This document shows, piece after piece, positions 1-8,550 of a stretch of 64,000 bases of DNA (positions within the stretch are counted from its first letter, which is position 1; each line of letters opens with the position of its first letter). Under the pieces are notes generated by a model. It had not been told where the DNA came from, did no database searches, and saw nothing but the letters and a program-made list of their open reading frames with translations. Made by a program: the position numbers and the translations under genes. The stretch is from the NCBI GenBank assembly GCA_902364065.1, contig CABJCJ010000014.1, positions 1 through 64,000 on the forward strand, read 5' to 3'. Source of the DNA: Veillonellaceae bacterium SB90. Its GTDB lineage: Bacteria; Bacillota; Negativicutes; Selenomonadales; Selenomonadaceae.

Positions 1-10
1 GGCCAGAGCA

Positions 11-35
11 AACCACCAGTTTAACTGGTGGTTTT
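11..35 (+). terminator. Intrinsic terminator of an upstream gene outside the window
   Basis: A perfect 10-bp stem (11-20 with 24-33) closes a 3-nt loop and is followed by a short T run. It ends a transcription unit whose gene lies left of the window. The remaining bases up to 143 hold no gene; a TATAAA at 90-95 is a possible -10 for the nfeD operon, but I find no convincing -35. Confidence 0.75.
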
Positions 36-143
36 GATTGTGTATGGGTGGATGGGGCATAAAGGTATTTTCCCTTATGTGTCGAATAGTATAAAACGAA
101 TACCTGTGAGCCAAAGGCTCTCAATCCGAAAGGGGGAATCCGC

Positions 144-782
144 ATGGGAATCGTGGATATGCCGCTTTTGCAGATGCTGCTGCTGGCCATCATGTTCCTG
201 GCGATCTTCGTCGAGATCAAGACGGGCGGCATGGGCGCCGGCGTCATGCTGGGCATCGTGGCAGCCGGCGTCTTCTGGGGCAGCCAGTACGTCAAGGGAC
301 TCGTCGATCTCTATCAGATTGCCATTTTCCTGCTCGGCATCCTGTGCATCATCGTCGAGATCCTGCTGCCGACCGTTGGCCTGCTGGCCGGCGTGGGCGT
401 GGCTGCCATGCTCTACAGCGTCGTGCTGGCGCTTGGCGGCGACATCAACGCGATTGTCGCCATGGCCGTATCCTTTGCCGCAGCCGTTGTCATCTTTGCC
501 CTGATTGTCAAGAAACTGCCTTCGAGCAAGCTCTGGAACAAATTCGTGCTCAAGGATCAGTCGACTTCGAGCCGCGGGTACGTCAGTGCCGTCCAGGAGG
601 ATGATCTCGTGGGCAAGCGCGGCACGGTCCTGACAGAACTGCGTCCTTCCGGCTCTGCCCGCATTGACGGCCGTCCGGTGGATGTCGTGTCGGAGGGGGC
701 GTTCATCCGCAAGGGTGAGGAAGTGGAGGTCATCTCAGTTCACGGCAGCCGCGTCGTCGTGCGGCGTACGGAATCTTCGTAA
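144..782 (+). CDS. NfeD-like membrane protein (short form)
   Basis: Protein of 212 residues. The N-terminal two thirds (about residues 5-140) is a run of hydrophobic segments rich in Gly, Ala and Val, and the C-terminal 60 residues (about 150-212) look like the soluble OB-fold of NfeD proteins. It lacks the ClpP-like serine protease domain of long NfeD proteins such as Bacillus YqeZ, so it is the short type. The start has a GGGGG-containing ribosome binding site. The next gene is floA; NfeD and flotillin are well-known operon partners, with NfeD thought to act with the flotillin scaffold in the cytoplasmic membrane. Function at this locus is inferred from family and context. Confidence 0.88.
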   Translation: MGIVDMPLLQMLLLAIMFLAIFVEIKTGGMGAGVMLGIVAAGVFWGSQYVKGLVDLYQIAIFLLGILCIIVEILLPTVGLLAGVGVAAMLYSVVLALGGDINAIVAMAVSFAAAVVIFALIVKKLPSSKLWNKFVLKDQSTSSRGYVSAVQEDDLVGKRGTVLTELRPSGSARIDGRPVDVVSEGAFIRKGEEVEVISVHGSRVVVRRTESS

Positions 783-820
783 GACAAGTAGATGGAATGC
801 ATTTGGTAGGAGGCGTTTTT

Positions 821-1819
821 ATGGCGATGTTAATCAGTTCCGGTTTTATCCTCGTGCTCATCGTGGCCGTGGTCATGCTCTTTCTGCACTTTGTGCCGCT
901 GGGACTCTGGATCTCGGCTCTGGCTGCCGATGTCCACGTCAGCATCATCACGCTCGTGGGCATGCGCATGCGCCGCGTGCCACCAAGCAAGATCATCTTG
1001 CCGCTCATCAAGGCGAACAAGGCAGGACTCGATGTGGTGGTCAATCAGCTTGAGGCGCATTATCTGGCAGGCGGCAATGTCGACAAGGTCGTCGATGCCC
1101 TCATCGCGGCACACCGCGCCCAGATTCCGCTCCCCTTTGAGCGCTCTGCCGCCATCGACCTCGCAGGCCGCGATGTGCTCGAGGCCGTGCAGATGAGCGT
1201 CAATCCGAAGGTCATCGAGACACCGGTGGTTTCGGCCGTTGCACGCAACGGCATCGAGCTCAAGATCAAGGCGCGCGTCACGGTGCGCGCGAACATCGAC
1301 CGTCTCGTGGGCGGTGCTGGTGAGCCGACAATCATCGCGCGTGTCGGCGAGGGCATTGTCACGACCGTCGGTTCTTCGGAAAGCCACAACGATGTGCTGG
1401 CAAACCCGGATGATATCAGCAAGACGGTGCTTGGCAAGGGCCTTGATGCTGGCACGGCGTTTGAGATCCTTTCCATCGATATCGCTGACGTCGATGTCGG
1501 ACGCAACATCGGTGCCGAGCTCCAGACAGATCAGGCGGAGGCCGACAAGCGCATTGCGCAGGCCAAGGCCGAGGAACGCCGTGCGATGGCCGTGGCCAAG
1601 GAGCAGGAGATGAAGGCGTATACGCAGGAAATGGAGGCCAAGGTCGTCGAGGCCCAGGCCGAAGTACCGCATGCCATGGCGGAAGCGCTGCGCAGCGGCC
1701 GTCTCGGCGTCATGGATTATTACAATCTCAACAATGTCCAGGCCGATACGGATATGCGCAATGCCATCAGTACAGCTGGCGCAGCCGATAAAATGAAGCC
1801 TGCCAAGCCGGTCAAGTGA
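821..1819 (+). CDS. floA: Flotillin-like protein FloA
   Basis: Protein of 332 residues, the usual FloA length. A hydrophobic N-terminal membrane hairpin (about residues 5-35) is followed by the SPFH/PHB domain and a long Ala/Glu-rich coiled coil (about 230-290) with EA repeats, then the conserved end containing [13 protein letters not shown]. FloA proteins oligomerise in the membrane and organise functional microdomains. The start at 821 is chosen because TAGGAGG ends 7 bases before it; an in-frame ATG at 797 lacks such a site. It forms an operon with the NfeD-like gene upstream, as yqeZ-yqfA does in Bacillus. Confidence 0.95.
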   Translation: MAMLISSGFILVLIVAVVMLFLHFVPLGLWISALAADVHVSIITLVGMRMRRVPPSKIILPLIKANKAGLDVVVNQLEAHYLAGGNVDKVVDALIAAHRAQIPLPFERSAAIDLAGRDVLEAVQMSVNPKVIETPVVSAVARNGIELKIKARVTVRANIDRLVGGAGEPTIIARVGEGIVTTVGSSESHNDVLANPDDISKTVLGKGLDAGTAFEILSIDIADVDVGRNIGAELQTDQAEADKRIAQAKAEERRAMAVAKEQEMKAYTQEMEAKVVEAQAEVPHAMAEALRSGRLGVMDYYNLNNVQADTDMRNAISTAGAADKMKPAKPVK

Positions 1820-1861
1820 TGACAGAGCGGGGCAGAACAGCAGGAAAGAGAGGTAAAGCAT

Positions 1862-2425
1862 ATGGATTCTTCTCTTCTCGTCATCGTCCTCTTTGCTTTG
1901 TTTGCCATTGTCATGGACCGGCTGGGAAAGAAGGGCAGAAAGCTGCCGCGCGCGCCGAAGCGTCCGGAGCCGTCTGCGACGCTGCCGCCGCCTTTGCCGC
2001 GGCCGTGGCCGTCGCAGCGGGGCGGGCAGACTGAATCCGCGAAGGGGCGGCTTGGCTTCAAGATCCCCGAAATCAAGGGAGCACCCCCGGCACCCGGCCA
2101 TATCGATGCCGGCGGTGTTTACCGCGAGGCGGGAGCCGTGCTCAAGGAACAGCATGAACTGCAGCAGGAAGAGCAGGCCGCCAGACACCATCATGAGGCG
2201 TATGAACAGGCCAAGCGGCTGGAGGAAGCGCGCATCCGTGCGGAGGAACAGGCCGCTTATACAAGGGATGCGAAGATCCCGCAGGGGGATGCTGGCGGCC
2301 CTCGGCCAGTCCTGCCGGTGCTGACGCCGGAAACGGCACAGCAGGCCGTTGTTCTCGCGGAAATCCTCAGTGCGCCGCGTGCCCGCCGTCCGGGACGCTG
2401 GCAGCAGCATCACAGGCATGAATGA
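1862..2425 (+). CDS. Unknown membrane-anchored protein in the floA operon
   Basis: Protein of 187 residues that I do not recognise. It starts with a single hydrophobic anchor (residues 3-18), then a basic Pro/Arg-rich stretch (about 20-60), then a Glu/Gln/Ala-rich probable coiled coil (about 95-135), and a His/Arg-rich end. It lies 42 bases after floA and before a terminator, so it is probably the third gene of the NfeD-FloA operon. It occupies the place of Bacillus yqfB but does not resemble that small protein. The composition suggests a cytoplasm-facing scaffold or FloA partner, which is only a guess. Confidence 0.75.
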   Translation: MDSSLLVIVLFALFAIVMDRLGKKGRKLPRAPKRPEPSATLPPPLPRPWPSQRGGQTESAKGRLGFKIPEIKGAPPAPGHIDAGGVYREAGAVLKEQHELQQEEQAARHHHEAYEQAKRLEEARIRAEEQAAYTRDAKIPQGDAGGPRPVLPVLTPETAQQAVVLAEILSAPRARRPGRWQQHHRHE

Positions 2426-2440
2426 GGAAGATTTTTGAGC

Positions 2441-2465
2441 GCCTGCCAGAAATGGCAGGCTTTTT
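2441..2465 (+). terminator. Terminator of the nfeD-floA operon
   Basis: GCCTGCC (2441-2447) pairs with GGCAGGC (2454-2460) around a 6-nt loop, followed by TTTTT. Confidence 0.85.
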
Positions 2466-2555
2466 CGATGACAAAAGGAGCAAAGTGTAGTAAAATTATA
2501 GAATGCATCGTGTATCATAAATGAGGTATAAATAACGAGTAAGGTTTTGTAGGTG

Positions 2556-3533
2556 ATGAATTTGTCAAACCACATGTTTGATGTGATAAAAAGTGACCTG
2601 GAGGTCCTGGAAGAAGGTCTTTTGGAAGCAGTTTCTTCTGAAAATGACTTGGTGACAGAAGTGGGCACGCATCTGGTGACATCGGGCGGCAAGCGGATCC
2701 GTCCGGCGCTTTGCCTGCTTTCTGCCCATGGAGGGCCGTCCTTTGAGCTCGCGCATGTCCTGCCTCTGGCTGAGGCTCTGGAACTCATTCATACGGCTTC
2801 CCTGGTCCATGACGATGTCATCGATGAAGCCGATACGCGCCGCGGTTCGGAGACGGCCAATGCCCGCTGGGGAAATCAGGTTGCCATCCTTTCAGGGGAT
2901 TACATCTTTGCACGGGCCTTCCATCTGATTGCCAATCAGGGATACGGAGAGCGCGTCTCCATGCGCCTGGCAGAACTTGTCTGCAACCTCAGTGTCGGTG
3001 AGATCATCCAGGATCATGCAGTCTACCAGGCATCGCGCGGCATGGACGACTATTATGAGCGCATCCAGAAGAAGACGGCCGATTTCCTTGAGATCTGCTG
3101 CGAGCTCGGCGCTCTCGTGGGCGGTGCTTCGGTGGAAGCAGCGGCAAAGCTCGCGGAGTACGGTCATTCCATCGGCATGGCATTTCAGATCACGGATGAT
3201 TTGCTCGACATTGAGCAGACGTCGGAGAAAATCGGCAAGCCGGCGGGCAATGACATCCGCCAGGGCATCGTGACGCTGCCCGTCATCCGTGCGCTCGAGA
3301 CGAGCCCTGACGCGGAGGAACTCCGTGCCATTGTCACGGATATGGATATGACGGATGAGATGGTCGAGCGTGCGCTTGCCATCGTCAAGGCCACCGATGC
3401 CGTGGACTTTGCCAAGGACAAGGCCGACGAATACCTGGCGCACGCCAAGGAAGTATTGCCGGAGGAACTGCCGGAGGAAATCCGCGAAGCCTATGTCATG
3501 GTGGCTGACTTTATTGGCGACCGCGACTTTTAA
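2556..3533 (+). CDS. Long-chain polyprenyl diphosphate synthase
   Basis: Protein of 325 residues of the trans-isoprenyl diphosphate synthase family. Both Asp-rich motifs are intact: DDVID at 86-90 and DDLLD at 214-218, which bind the Mg-diphosphates of the allylic substrate and IPP. It resembles the catalytic subunit of heptaprenyl or octaprenyl diphosphate synthases and would make the side chain for a quinone. UbiA- and UbiD-type genes three to five genes downstream support a quinone role. The ATG at 2556 is preferred over the GTG immediately before it. Chain length cannot be read from the sequence. Confidence 0.92.
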   Translation: MNLSNHMFDVIKSDLEVLEEGLLEAVSSENDLVTEVGTHLVTSGGKRIRPALCLLSAHGGPSFELAHVLPLAEALELIHTASLVHDDVIDEADTRRGSETANARWGNQVAILSGDYIFARAFHLIANQGYGERVSMRLAELVCNLSVGEIIQDHAVYQASRGMDDYYERIQKKTADFLEICCELGALVGGASVEAAAKLAEYGHSIGMAFQITDDLLDIEQTSEKIGKPAGNDIRQGIVTLPVIRALETSPDAEELRAIVTDMDMTDEMVERALAIVKATDAVDFAKDKADEYLAHAKEVLPEELPEEIREAYVMVADFIGDRDF

Positions 3534-3582
3534 GGGATGGCAGGACGCCTGCTGAGATTTCTCGATTCATGGAGGAACGATT

Positions 3583-4023
3583 ATGTTTGGAATTGGTGTA
3601 CCGGAACTGGTACTCATCTTGATCATTGGACTCATCGTCTTCGGCCCCGGCAAACTTCCGGAAATGGGCCGCACGCTTGGCAAAGGCATCCGGGAGTTCC
3701 GCAAGGCTTCCAATGCGCTGTCGCAGGCTATCAATGCGCCGGAGCAGTCGGCACAGCCGCAGGCTCCCCCTGCGCAGCCTGCGGCACAGGCGCCAGCTGC
3801 CCCGGTACAACCGGCCGCTCCGGCCAGCGCCCCGGTACAGCCGGCCGCATCGGCTCCCGCACAGCCAGCTGTCAGCCCGCAGGCACAGCAGCCTGCAGCA
3901 GCCGGTTCGCAGACAGCCGGACAGGCGCCTCAGCAGCCCCCTGCTTATCAGGCACCGACGCAGGAGAGTGTGCGCCAGCAGCTGGCTGCCACGCAGGGCG
4001 GGGCAGAGCAGAAAAAAGATTGA
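3583..4023 (+). CDS. tatA: Twin-arginine translocase TatA/E with long Pro/Ala/Gln tail
   Basis: Protein of 146 residues. The first 45 residues are a typical TatA: short N-terminus, one membrane helix (about 5-20), the FGPGKLPE hinge and an amphipathic helix. Residues 50-125 are a low-complexity tail made almost only of Pro, Ala and Gln, which normal TatA (60-90 residues) lacks. It would form the pore-like component of Tat export with the TatC encoded nearby. A terminator follows, so it is not in the same transcript as the second tatA. GGAGGA precedes the start. Confidence 0.92.
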   Translation: MFGIGVPELVLILIIGLIVFGPGKLPEMGRTLGKGIREFRKASNALSQAINAPEQSAQPQAPPAQPAAQAPAAPVQPAAPASAPVQPAASAPAQPAVSPQAQQPAAAGSQTAGQAPQQPPAYQAPTQESVRQQLAATQGGAEQKKD

Positions 4024-4028
4024 GGGAA

Positions 4029-4051
4029 GGGCGCACCGCTGCGCCCTTTTT
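4029..4051 (+). terminator. Terminator after tatA copy 1
   Basis: GGGCGC (4029-4034) pairs with GCGCCC (4041-4046), followed by TTTTT. Confidence 0.85.
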
Positions 4052-4111
4052 CTATTAGACGGGGACTCGTAATAAACAAAAATTATAAGAGATGGATGCA
4101 GCGATGTATCG

Positions 4112-4140
4112 TTGTGATTTTACCAGTCTGACGGTATAAT
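4112..4140 (+). promoter_or_regulatory. Sigma-70-type promoter for tatA2-tatC
   Basis: TTGTGA at 4112-4117 and TATAAT at 4135-4140 with a 17-bp spacer, between the terminator of tatA copy 1 and tatA copy 2. It indicates that the second tatA starts a new transcript. Confidence 0.75.
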
Positions 4141-4199
4141 AAAGTCGTAGATTTACGAGCGTTGTCTCATGTTCAATTCAGTATTTCAGGAGGAACATT

Positions 4200-4412
4200 A
4201 TGTTTGGATTAGGTGTACCGGAACTCGTCCTTATCTTGATCATTGGCCTTGTCATTTTCGGACCGGGCAAGCTGCCCGATGTCGGCAAGGCGCTGGGCAA
4301 GAGCATTCGCGAGTTCAAGCAGGCCAGCACGGATGAGAAGAAGGATGACAAGATGGTCAACGTGACGGCGAAATCCCAGGAGCTGGCCGATAAGAAAGAT
4401 GAACAGAAGTGA
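4200..4412 (+). CDS. tatA: Twin-arginine translocase TatA/E, short copy
   Basis: Protein of 70 residues, normal TatA size. The first 38 residues are almost identical to the upstream copy (membrane helix, FGPGKLP hinge, amphipathic helix); the tail is short, charged and Lys-rich. AGGAGGA precedes the start. tatC follows after 17 bases, so this copy is likely co-transcribed with tatC. No separate tatB is present, as is usual for minimal TatAC systems in Gram-positive relatives. Confidence 0.94.
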   Translation: MFGLGVPELVLILIIGLVIFGPGKLPDVGKALGKSIREFKQASTDEKKDDKMVNVTAKSQELADKKDEQK

Positions 4413-4429
4413 GCTGGTGAGAGGATTTC

Positions 4430-5224
4430 ATGGCAGAAGAAAGACAATATGAAGAAATCGAAGCGCCCGAGGAACTGCGTGCAGCAGAGGAGACGCCATC
4501 TCCGGCCGTGACGGAGGAGAATGCCGAGGATGACGGGACCATGTCGCTCGTCGCACATCTGACGGAGCTGCGCAGCCGTCTGATCAAATGCCTGGTGGCA
4601 ATCGGCATCGGCAGCTGTGTGGGATATTACTTCATCGAAGATATCATGCATTACCTGACGCTGCCGGCTGGCAAGCTCTACTACATGCAGCCGTCTGAGG
4701 CCTTCTTCACGTATCTGAAGGTCGCTGTCGTAGCAGGGTTCCTGATGGCGCTGCCCGTCGTGTTTTACCATGTCTGGCGGTTTTTCCTGCCCGCACTTAC
4801 GCATAAGGAACGGGCGGTGCTGGGCATCGTCGTGCCGACCTCCGTCATCCTGTTCTTTTGCGGGCTGGCTTTTTCCTTTTTCCTGGTCCTGCCGGCCGGC
4901 ATCCGCTTTTTCATGGGCTTTGGCAATTCGGAACTCGAGGCCCTGTTCTCCGTCAACAAGTATTTTGATTTTGTCATCACCTTTGTGCTGCCCTTTGGCT
5001 TTGTCTTTGAGCTGCCGCTCATCATCACGATACTCGGCAAGATGGGGATCCTGACGTCTGCACGCCTGAAGAAATTCCAGCGCATCGTCATCTTCCTGTC
5101 CTTTGTCATCGGCGCCATCATCACGCCGACACCGGATATCTTTACGCAGTCGATGATTGCACTGCCGATGATCGTGCTGTATGAGGTCGGCTATTTCATT
5201 GTCCGCTATATCCTGCGCAAGTGA
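4430..5224 (+). CDS. tatC: Sec-independent translocase TatC
   Basis: Protein of 264 residues. An acidic N-terminal extension (about 1-38) precedes the conserved HLTELRSRLIKC segment and six hydrophobic helices. Other TatC hallmarks are the FxxF-rich periplasmic loop and PTPDIFTQ near residue 230. TatC recognises twin-arginine signal peptides and recruits TatA in the cytoplasmic membrane. It lies directly behind tatA copy 2 and ahead of the UbiD gene. Confidence 0.95.
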   Translation: MAEERQYEEIEAPEELRAAEETPSPAVTEENAEDDGTMSLVAHLTELRSRLIKCLVAIGIGSCVGYYFIEDIMHYLTLPAGKLYYMQPSEAFFTYLKVAVVAGFLMALPVVFYHVWRFFLPALTHKERAVLGIVVPTSVILFFCGLAFSFFLVLPAGIRFFMGFGNSELEALFSVNKYFDFVITFVLPFGFVFELPLIITILGKMGILTSARLKKFQRIVIFLSFVIGAIITPTPDIFTQSMIALPMIVLYEVGYFIVRYILRK

Positions 5225-5278
5225 GAACAGGATGTCGCACAGAGAATACGAACGAACATATAATGAGGAGTGATTGTT

Positions 5279-6739
5279 TTGGCATATAAGGACTTGCGTG
5301 AGTTCATTGCGGCGCTCGAGGCAAAGGGCCTTCTGAAGCGCATCCAGACGGAAGTGGATCCGGAGCTTGAAATCACGGAAATTACGGACCGCGTTTCCAA
5401 GCAGGAAGGCAAGAAGAACGTGGCCTTGCTCTTTGAGAATGTAAAGGGCTCGAAGATGCCCGTACTCATGAATGCATTCGGCAGCTATGAGCGCATGGCG
5501 ATGGCTCTCGGCGTCGAGAAGCTCGACGATGTGGCCGACGAACTGCGGGAGATGATGAAGCTGCCGTATGTCTCGCTGCAGAACAAGATGAGCGTCGTGA
5601 CGATGATCCCGATGATCAAGCGTGCCATCAATTTCCCGAAATACGTCAAGCATGCACCGTGCCAGGAAGTCGTCGAGACGGAAAATCCGAGCCTTGATGA
5701 TATCCCCATTCTCAAGTGCTGGCCAGATGACGGCGGTCCCTTCGTGACGCTGCCTCTCGTCTTCACAAAGAACCCGAAGACGGGCAAGCGCAATGTCGGC
5801 ATGTACCGTCTGCAGAAGTACGACAGCCGGACGACGGGCATGCACTGGCACATACACAAGAACGGCGCGGAGAATTTCCGCGACATGAAGGCGCAGGGCG
5901 GCGACCGCATTGAGGCGGCCGTAGCCATCGGCACGGATCCGGTCCTCACGTATGCAGCCACGGCGCCGCTGCCGCGCGATATCGACGAGATGGTGTTTGC
6001 GGGTTTCCTGCGCCATAAATCCGTCGAACTGGTCAAGTGCAAGACCGTGGACATCGAGGTGCCGGCGACGGCGGAGATTATCCTCGAGGGTTATGTCCTG
6101 ACGAATGAACTGCGCCGCGAGGGGCCGTTCGGCGATCACACGGGCTATTACTCGCTGGCTGACGATTATCCGGTCTTCCACATCACGGCCATCACGCACC
6201 GCAGGGACGCCATCTACGCGTCGACAGTCGTCGGCAAGCCGCCGATGGAGGACTGCTACCTCGCGAAGGCGACCGAGCGCATCTTCCTGCCGCTCCTGCA
6301 GCAGATGCAGCCCGAGATCATCGACATCAACATGCCGCTCGAGGGCGTCTTCCATGACTGTTGCATCGTCTCCATCAAGAAATCGTATCCGATGCAGGCG
6401 CGCAAGGTCATGCACGCACTCTGGGGCATGGGGCAGATGATGAATGTCAAGATGATCATCGTCGTCGATGCTCATGTCGATGTCCAGGATATCAGCGAGG
6501 TGGCCTGGCGCGTGTTCAACAACATCGATGCAAAGCACGACCTCGAGATTGTCGAAGGTCCTCTCGATGTGCTTGACCATTCTTCGCCGATGGCCAAATG
6601 GGGTGCCAAGCTCGGCATCGATGCGACGAAGACGTGGCCGGAGGAAGGCCACAGCCGGCAGTGGCCGGATGAAATCCGGATGTCCGAGGACATCAAGGCC
6701 AAGGTTGACGCGAAGTGGAAGGAGCTTGGACTCGATTGA
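5279..6739 (+). CDS. UbiD-family prenylated-FMN decarboxylase, probably quinone pathway
   Basis: Protein of 486 residues across the whole UbiD family. The conserved EGPFGDHTGYY block starts at about residue 281, and the following segment through MPLEGVFHD matches the family core. UbiD enzymes decarboxylate aromatic acids with prenylated FMN; the usual partner UbiX is not in the window. The TTG at 5279 is chosen because GAGGAG lies 8 bases before it and the protein then begins MAYKDLREF, typical for the family. Its stop overlaps the start of the UbiA-type gene, so the two are translationally coupled. In the futalosine menaquinone route such a pair acts as MqnL/MqnP; that is inference. Confidence 0.9.
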   Translation: MAYKDLREFIAALEAKGLLKRIQTEVDPELEITEITDRVSKQEGKKNVALLFENVKGSKMPVLMNAFGSYERMAMALGVEKLDDVADELREMMKLPYVSLQNKMSVVTMIPMIKRAINFPKYVKHAPCQEVVETENPSLDDIPILKCWPDDGGPFVTLPLVFTKNPKTGKRNVGMYRLQKYDSRTTGMHWHIHKNGAENFRDMKAQGGDRIEAAVAIGTDPVLTYAATAPLPRDIDEMVFAGFLRHKSVELVKCKTVDIEVPATAEIILEGYVLTNELRREGPFGDHTGYYSLADDYPVFHITAITHRRDAIYASTVVGKPPMEDCYLAKATERIFLPLLQQMQPEIIDINMPLEGVFHDCCIVSIKKSYPMQARKVMHALWGMGQMMNVKMIIVVDAHVDVQDISEVAWRVFNNIDAKHDLEIVEGPLDVLDHSSPMAKWGAKLGIDATKTWPEEGHSRQWPDEIRMSEDIKAKVDAKWKELGLD

Positions 6740-7584
6740 TTTCCATCAAGGCACATATCAATAATGTGGCACTCCATCACACCATCTTTGACCTGCCGTT
6801 CGCCTTCATGGGCGCTGTGCTCGCAGCGGGCGGCCATCCGCGTCTCGTCGATCTCTTCTGGATTGCCCTGGCCATCACGAGCGGGCGCGCGGCGGCGCTT
6901 GCCATCGATAACCTCGCCGATCTCAAGTACGACAGCCAGCAGCCGCGCATGGCCTACCGCGCCATGGTCGCGGGACGCATCTCGAAGCGCGAGGCACTCA
7001 TCTTCATCGTCCTGTGCTTCATCCTGCTCGTGTTCTCCGTCCTGCAGCTGCAGCCCATCTGCATCTATCTGCTGCCACTGGCTGCCATCCCGTTCATCAT
7101 TTATCCGTTCATGAAGCGCGTGACGGGCTGGGTCCACATGTTCCTGGGCCTCGCCATCGCGATGGCTCCTGCCGGGGGCTGGGTCGGCGTCAGCGGCGAA
7201 ATCACCGCACCGCTCATTGTGCTCTGCACGGCAGTGGCACTCTGGATTGGCGCCTTCGATGCCATGTACGGCGCGCAGGATGAGGAATTTGACCGCAGCC
7301 AGGGGCTGCATTCCCTGGCCGTGAGCTACGGAGCAGCTGGTGCCTTCCGCATCGCGGTTGTCTGCCATATCGTCTGCCTCGTCTGCTTCTTTGCTGTCGG
7401 CATCATGATGCATCTGTCCTGGCTTTATTTCGTCGGCGTCGGCATTGCCGGCGGCACGCTTTACTATCAGCATCAGATCGTGAGCCCGACGGATTTTTCC
7501 CGCGTGACACAGCGGTACTTCATGCGCAATGGCATCGTTTCGGTTGCCATCTTTGTCTGTACCTGGCTGAGTTTCTATATCTGA
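6736..7584 (+). CDS. UbiA-family prenyltransferase (MqnP-like)
   Basis: Protein of 282 residues with seven to nine membrane helices. The two Asp-rich prenyl-diphosphate motifs are present: DNLADLKYD at 58-66 and QDEEFDRSQGLHS at about 180-192; the second matches the MqnP/UbiA type closely. It would attach a polyprenyl chain to an aromatic acceptor in the membrane. The start is TTG at 6736, in a TTGA overlap with the UbiD stop and preceded by GGAAGGAG (6717-6724). The polyprenyl synthase at 2.5 kb could supply its substrate. Whether the product is menaquinone or another quinone is not shown. Confidence 0.88.
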   Translation: MISIKAHINNVALHHTIFDLPFAFMGAVLAAGGHPRLVDLFWIALAITSGRAAALAIDNLADLKYDSQQPRMAYRAMVAGRISKREALIFIVLCFILLVFSVLQLQPICIYLLPLAAIPFIIYPFMKRVTGWVHMFLGLAIAMAPAGGWVGVSGEITAPLIVLCTAVALWIGAFDAMYGAQDEEFDRSQGLHSLAVSYGAAGAFRIAVVCHIVCLVCFFAVGIMMHLSWLYFVGVGIAGGTLYYQHQIVSPTDFSRVTQRYFMRNGIVSVAIFVCTWLSFYI

Positions 7585-7631
7585 CATACGCTTTTTGACT
7601 TTGTTTTTTCAGAGATAGGAAAGGTGATTTT

Positions 7632-8495
7632 ATGACAGCTCGTATTTTGGAGGGCAAGGTTTTTGCCCAGCAGTTCCGTGAGGATGCCAAGAAAAAGGCG
7701 GAAGCCCTGAAGGAGAAGTACGGCGTACAGCCGGGCCTTGCCGTCATCATCGTCGGTGAGAATCCCGCTTCTCAGGTCTACGTGCGCAACAAGCACAAGT
7801 CCTGCGAGGCGCTTGGTATTTACTCGGAGGTCATCGAGATGCCCGAGTCGACGACGAAGGAAGAGCTGCTGGCGAGGATCGATGCCCTCAATGCGAATGA
7901 TAAGATCCACGGCATCCTCGTGCAGCTGCCGCTGCCGAAGCAGATCGCCTCACATGAGTCCGAGATTCTCGAGCGTATTCGCCCCGAGAAGGACGTCGAT
8001 GGCTTTCATCCCGTCAATGTCGGCCGCCTCGTGACGGGGCAGCCGGGACTCGTGCCGTGCACGCCGTTCGGCTGCCTGCGCATGCTCGAGCTTGCCGGTA
8101 TTCCGATTGACGGCAAGCGGGCTGTCATCATTGGCCGCAGCAACATCGTCGGCAAGCCGATGCTGCACCTGCTGCTCAGCAGGAATGCCACGGTGACGAT
8201 CTGCCACAGCCATACGCAGGATCTGCCATCTGTCACGCGCGAGGCGGATATCCTCGTGGCCGCTGTCGGCCGTCCGCATTTTGTCACGGCGGATATGGTC
8301 AAGCCCGGTGCCACGGTCATCGATGTCGGCATCAACCGCATCGCGCCGAAGAAACTCGTTGGCGATGTGGATTTTGAAGCCGTCAAGGAAGTGGCCGGTG
8401 CCATCACGCCGGTCCCGGGCGGCGTCGGCCTCTTGACCGTCGCCATGCTCATGGAAAATGTTGTCCGTGCCGCAGAGATGCAGCTTCAGGCATAA
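7632..8495 (+). CDS. folD: Bifunctional methylene-THF dehydrogenase / methenyl-THF cyclohydrolase
   Basis: Protein of 287 residues, normal for FolD. Seen: [10 protein letters not shown] with the catalytic Lys54, [11 protein letters not shown], and the dinucleotide-binding GRSNIVGKP. It interconverts 5,10-methylene-THF and 10-formyl-THF in the cytosol. fhs follows 55 bases later and a MetF-like gene after that, giving a folate C1 cluster that can feed purine and methionine synthesis or a Wood-Ljungdahl-type methyl branch. Confidence 0.97.
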   Translation: MTARILEGKVFAQQFREDAKKKAEALKEKYGVQPGLAVIIVGENPASQVYVRNKHKSCEALGIYSEVIEMPESTTKEELLARIDALNANDKIHGILVQLPLPKQIASHESEILERIRPEKDVDGFHPVNVGRLVTGQPGLVPCTPFGCLRMLELAGIPIDGKRAVIIGRSNIVGKPMLHLLLSRNATVTICHSHTQDLPSVTREADILVAAVGRPHFVTADMVKPGATVIDVGINRIAPKKLVGDVDFEAVKEVAGAITPVPGGVGLLTVAMLMENVVRAAEMQLQA

Positions 8496-8550
8496 AGAGA
8501 GCCGCAGGAGCGGCAAAGTGTTTCCCTTACAATGTGCAGGAGGTACAGAA

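Noticed and set aside
830..2788. Long minus-strand ORF (652 codons) opposite floA and the polyprenyl synthase
   Set aside because: It is a shadow of GC-biased codons on the other strand; it crosses several real genes, has no family features and no ribosome site. The same holds for the long antisense ORFs over 4.2-6.7, 8.5-10.2, 36.8-38.4, 47.9-49.9, 58.0-60.2 and 62.1-63.8 kb.
3730..3960. Possible tandem DNA repeat or CRISPR-like pattern in tatA
   Set aside because: It is codon-level low complexity encoding a Pro/Ala/Gln tail; units vary in length and there are no spacers.
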